Assembly (NCBI GenBank): GCA_037833965.1
Contig: AP031354.1
Coordinates: 7,480,001 to 7,544,000 of the forward strand
Reading direction: 5' to 3'
From: Marchantia polymorpha subsp. ruderalis
Lineage: Eukaryota; Streptophyta; Marchantiopsida; Marchantiales; Marchantiaceae
DNA length: 64,000 nucleotides
Of this stretch, positions 58,787-64,000 are shown in pieces. The position numbers and the translations under genes were made by a program. Below the pieces are notes generated by a model. The model had not been told where the DNA came from and made no database searches. It saw only the letters and a list, made by a program, of their open reading frames with translations. Within the stretch, counting starts at the first letter, position 1. The number at the start of each line of letters is the position of its first letter.

Positions 58787-61700
58787 GGATTCTGCACTTC
58801 GGTTTGAAGTATACAAGTCGATGATTATCCTGTGAGCAACACGTAGCAGATGCACACAGTGTACCGCTACTTACCGACGAAGCAAATTCAGATTCTACAA
58901 TTATTTCTCGGCAGGGCAGCGGGAACATATATCATCACAGCATCAATGTGTAATCATATACCATCGAGTACCGAAGAAGCCTTGCTGGTGAATGAAGCCC
59001 TTCCTGACCTATCATAGCCCCCTGCTTCTCTCCGCTTCCACCACATAGCTACGTAGGCTTCATTTTTGTCCATTCATTTGATTTCAGTGTGAAACCTGAG
59101 AGATAGTTTAATGTCTCCTTCTTTCTCTATGTACCGAAGCTTTTATTGTTCTTCATTTTGCCTTCAAACCCAACAGGATAGTCTTAGAAAAGCTCAACAA
59201 AAAGTGACCTTCAATTATATGCGTTCACAGAATTCGATCCGTTATCAGGATATGTCCTAGTGTTGAGTCGCTTTCAAGGCATTTGCTGATCACAGGACGT
59301 GATCTTAAACCTGCTGAACTCATGGAGAAGTGGAAATATGCATGCATTTTTGTTTGATTTCGACTTCGTATCAGCTGGGCAATGCGTGACCCAATAGCCA
59401 CTACCATGTACCTGCATGGTGATGCCAGTAAAGTCGGTTAGACTTATCCATGCAGTAGTGGCACCATGCGCGAACCCATGAAGGCAGTTGGGCGTAGGAC
59501 GTAGGGCGTATGTCATCGTCGACGATAGCTCGCACCAAGCTCATCGTAGATATTTTCATGATCCAACATGGTACAAATCTAGGCGTCCAACACTGCAGCT
59601 CTGTTCTATTCTACTTCGAGGGGATATTTCGGGTGCAACAAAAGTCAGCATTTGCAGAATTTGAAATCCATTTTATGCTGCGTTCGCAAGTTTGTCAAAA
59701 GATATTTCTGAGCTTTCGCGACTTCGAAATCATCTCAGACGAACTTATACGGCGGTTCCAGTTGTGACTGCCAGCTCGGAACCTCACAATTTTCTGTCAA
59801 ATTCAGTGTTTAGTGCAAGCATGCCTTAAACTATACCCAGCAGAATTCTCTGACAGCTGCATAACTCAATGTGTGCGGCCGGCCTTACAAGAATCAAGAC
59901 TATTTTTCTTTCTCCCATTGGGATCCATCCTACCCAATGCCGTCATGACTCAACTACGTAGCTTACATATGCTGGGGCTTATAAGGTTAAGAATACTGTG
60001 CACCAATTTTTTTTAAATTTCTTCACCGAGCATCGTGCCTGGCGGTCATTGGTTCACTCACTAAGCCAATGTAGACTGAAGCAGAAAAAGATGCATACAT
60101 TCTACATTTCGATTATCCAATTGCTCGGTTCATTACCTGTATGTTACAACTTTTTTCTTGTCTGTGAATGGCCTGACCTTGGAGCTCGCAGAACCTCATT
60201 CCTGTTCACATTGCTGAGTCTGTGGCAGTGCACTTCAGCGCTAACCAGAACGACACAACCAGCTTCGCCAACCAGAAAGTGTTTGTTCGCTGATACAGCC
60301 ACTTGGTCATGATCCATCCGTAGTGTTTTCTCGATCATGAATCGGCCGTGTGAATTTTTTCTCATGAATTTTCTCTCAGGCCCTTAGTTAATTTGTCCAG
60401 CTTTGTAAATGCATCTACATCGGATCCATTTGCAACATCGTAGATTCAGTGTCATTCCAGACTGCTGGACAACTGCAGAAAGTCATTATTCTTGTCGAGT
60501 AAGTCGGAGTTGGGAGGCTTCGATTGGAGGTTGCTTGGGCTGGGATTTCAATCTGACCAGAAAGATAGCCTCTTGATAAGAAATGAAATATGAAAAGTAA
60601 TTATGTGGTTGTCACTCGTTATAATGCTCCTCAACGAAACTCGTTTTTTGGAGAGTATTTTTCTCTCAGCAGAGTCTGACACATTTTCTTAAAAACACAT
60701 AACTTTTGCTTTGGAATAAAACATGCACCTATGGGTCCGAAATAAAATAGACGAAGAAGAACATTGCGCGGTATCTCATCCTTCGTCCACAGCACTGTAA
60801 AAGTGCATTTTATCTTAAATCTTATTCTTTTGGTAGCATTCAATCATCATTATTACAGTATCTTTCCTCCTTCGTCGGTGGAGACTGATTTCAAATTCCT
60901 GCATTGACTTCTTAGCTGTTCAGATTCTTTAATCTCGAATCCCTTGATATCGACTTCTACTTTCGTTTAGAAACTTTTCGCACGTAATGAAACCAGCAAA
61001 TTGCGGCACGAAAGAACAGAGCATTACCACCATCCTTTTTCTTAGACATCAAACCACAATTAAGTGAACCGGGGGCTAAGTAAACAGCAAAGGTGAAGAC
61101 AACATCCAAGTGTGGATGGATCAACATGATTAATTAGTGAACTCTTTAGTGCAGGTTACCATGTGTCTCAACTGACAACATCCAAGTGTTGTAATGAACG
61201 AAACAAACCGTTCGTTAGATAGAAAGGATTTTTTTTAGAGAGCATAATCGCTGAAGATATGTACATTTTTTGCATTCAAATTCTTTAAATAGTTCTTTTC
61301 CTGTTGGTATTAAGACTAATTATTTGTTATAAATTTCCATATGTTTCATTTGGATAATACATCGTTCCATGTTATATTTTTTAATTCATAAGTATTATTT
61401 TGTGGATGATAAATGTACAATGGACAACTCTATATCACTTTGTACATCTCGTTTTACTTCACACTACTTCAGGACTTATATCTTTTTATCATATCTTGCA
61501 ATGGAGGTTACAAAACTCATAACGGTTTTTACACATCGGAATCTTTGCAATGTGAATCAACCTTTTCAGGGGTTCGTGTTAATATTGAATACATTTTCCA
61601 ATGATTCAGTTGAAATTGTGAGATGATGTTTAAGATTTTCCATAACTCGCAATCCTGTTGCATACAAGTTATACTATTTATGTTTGGTGAGTTGTATAGA

Positions 61701-64000
61701 ATTTTGCATAACTTAAATTTGACATGACTATATCTCACAAATATGGACTTGCATATTTCAATATATATCTAAACAAATGTTATTGAAAATGAACGTTTGT
61801 TGTTGCAGAGAAAAATTTATACTTATACACATATATAGACATGCATATGATATTTTATGTCCAATCATATTATCAAATATGAATTCTAATAAAATATTGA
61901 ATTCCCATTTAAAGGAAGCATTGATGGTAAAACACTATAAACTATTCACCTACAGAATTTTTCAAGCAATCTTCTATAAACATATGCATAAATTTAATCG
62001 ACATCATCACCTACATAAACTAGTATTTTTTCTTTTATTCGAATCCAAAAGTATGACACATAATCTATATGAAATATTCTAAGTATAAAGAAATGATGGC
62101 CTCTTTATATGTATCACTATAATACTCTTCCATATCCACACAGAATTGATGCATGAAAAGATAGATATTATAGAAAACAATTACAGAATCATTGGTCGAA
62201 TGGTAGAAACATCATTTCAAAACTTAAAGTAAAATATTGGAACAAAATTGTATTACGACAAGCATTGCCTATTCACTAAGAAATTTAGACAAAGAATTAA
62301 ATACCATAAGTAAAAAAAATAATCCAATTTTCCCATCCTACTCTCCTTTATCTGTCACTGACCCCACATCAAATCTGAAAAGAAACCACCACTCCAGTCG
62401 AGGAGGGTGGACTAAAGGCTTGGACGAATCAACATTTTCAAGCATGCTAATTCTACTATTTCGCTGTTATCAAGATAAGTGGATCTGGTTGGCTCAGCCC
62501 GTATATATAGCATGTGTTAGACAATAAAATCTCACGAGACAAAATCCCTTTGGTGTCGGTGGATAAACAAATGATTTATATATCAGGCTTTCGATGTAAA
62601 CTTATTTCACGTAATAGACTTTAGCTCATTACACTTATCAAATATTTCAGATTATTTTCAAATATTTCAACATACTTTCTATATTTATCCTCGCCTTTTC
62701 AACTCACTTTTAACACTTATAGTTTCGTTGGCTACTATTGACAAAGCATGACAATACCTCAAAGATCTACGATAAATCTAGTGTCCAAGATTATCTGCTT
62801 TGTCACTTATTGATACTTTGTTCACGTTCGTATATGTACCGGGCTTAACATAAGTTTGGCCAGGCCAAGAATGAATCTGCCGTTGGAATGTACTCATACA
62901 ATACACATTTCTTTTCAGGAAGCGGCTGGTTATCACTCATCTTATTCTAATTATACTTCAACCTACAAAAATTATATATATTGCTTAAGAATAGAGGTAT
63001 ATGACGGTTCAGGGTGATTTCATTTCAAAATGAACATGCTTGCTCCACCCACAAACGTCTTCGACGCAACATTGTACGCTACGCTATAGACAATGCATGC
63101 TTACGCGTTGAATCAGGGCTACGTCGATTAAACGTAAACGTAAGATTGGTAACAGGAAAGATGAAACTATCAAGGTACTCGATCCCGATTAATCTCGTTG
63201 GAATTGTATTGGTTCTCCTAACCCTAATTGTAGGGTTATTCCTCACCCTAATTGTACAGTGAGGAAAAATTAGCATAAACTGAATGATAACTAGCCACTA
63301 ACTTATTTAATCATGTGCTATTTATTACAATGCACATGAACAATATTTATTTCAGATATGGAAATATTTTACAGCGCACAATGAAAGTTTGATGTCTAAG
63401 GTCCAACCGCGGAGTGAAGTGAAAAGTGTTTAATATGTTGGATTTTTTGTTTTGTTATGTAGGCATTGTAAGTATCTTACAAACATTCAGTAAGTATTGG
63501 AGACTCTTTTGTCAATAATAAATTCATCAACAATATTATCATCGTCTGTTAATGGATGTTGCTTATTCTTGAACACTTTTGTGTAAATAGTGAATCTTAG
63601 AAAATATTACTCTTGTTTCAAAGTTGTAGCGCTGTACAATTTTTTTTAACTTATATCATTATGATCAAATCTTTGACTCATCTCCTTCATTTAAGTAATT
63701 TTTTTATACACTTTCGTTGATCTTCTATCAACATGAGTTTTGATTTGTGAAGATGATTATTTCAGGAATCCATAATGCTAAAAATATGATCTTTATTGTG
63801 ATTCAGTATAATTCTACCCATCTATTGTAAAAATCATTTCAAGTTGTAAAGTCTTATCTTAAATTGATTATAAATATATTGTCAACCATATATATTACAT
63901 TAGACTTATAGTTGATTGTTTGCTTGGAAATCATGATGTCAAACTTTATGACATAATTTTTTGGGGATCTTTCTCTTTATTTTGATCTTTGAAGTATGAC
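58787..64000. other. No supportable gene to window end
   Basis: Mixed to about 61 kb, then strongly AT-rich. Frames are at most about 105 codons and none shows a domain. AACCCTAA at 63220-63227, a telo-box-like word, is followed by a second ACCCTAATTGTA nearby. No terminal repeats or transposon proteins were recognised. Confidence 0.5.

Noticed and set aside
1..64000. CRISPR arrays, rRNA, tRNA genes, phage or bacterial operons
   Set aside because: No regularly spaced repeats of that kind, no cloverleaf-compatible sequence that I could identify, and the window is clearly eukaryotic.

Overview
The window reads as nuclear DNA of a land plant. The reasons are genes with GT-AG introns, plant-type POLD1 and LSM7 proteins, a cluster of LEA_4 (late embryogenesis abundant, 11-mer) genes, degenerate Copia retrotransposons with an initiator-Met-tRNA primer site, and hAT and Mutator-like elements. 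A bryophyte (moss or liverwort) is my best guess from the style of the F-box and LEA proteins; this is inference from memory, not a search result.

Layout. 1-4.8 kb: no firm gene; a few exon-like open segments and a perfect 33-bp fold-back at 1559-1639. 4.83-5.56 kb: a small terminal-inverted-repeat element. 5.86-7.4 kb (+): an intronless S28 serine carboxypeptidase. 7.88-20.9 kb (-): a complete 30-exon gene for the DNA polymerase delta catalytic subunit. I resolved every splice junction by homology and reading phase; the product is 1098 residues. An intact intronless F-box gene (12.7-14.0 kb, same strand) lies inside its largest intron. 21-22.4 kb is the POLD1 upstream region, with an E2F-type site. 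22.4-28.2 kb is AT-rich and holds a decayed minus-strand Copia, a GC-rich island and a 348-bp TIR element with an 8-bp target duplication. 28.39-29.75 kb (+): LSM7 in five coding exons, the first being only the ATG. 31.8-32.6 kb: a second copy, in opposite orientation, of the 4.8-kb element, with a perfect 10-bp target duplication. 33.8-37.7 kb: a degenerate Copia with both LTRs. 38.15-41.9 kb: an hAT transposon with TIRs, a perfect 8-bp target duplication and a broken transposase. 43.6-44.0 kb (+): a two-exon gene for a small plant protein of unknown function. 46.9-58.2 kb (-): four LEA_4 genes in a same-strand array. 58.3-64 kb: no supported gene.

How the genes relate. POLD1 (replication), LSM7 (U6 snRNP and mRNA decay), S28 (secretory or vacuolar peptidase) and the F-box gene (probable SCF substrate adaptor) are unrelated housekeeping or regulatory genes. 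The coherent system is the LEA array: four related hydrophilic desiccation- or stress-type proteins sharing 11-mer repeats, with a C-terminal cassette in three, an intron present in two and absent in one, TATA-like boxes upstream, and a CACGCGT-type (CE3-like) motif upstream of three. The most notable structural observation is the F-box gene nested in the POLD1 intron.
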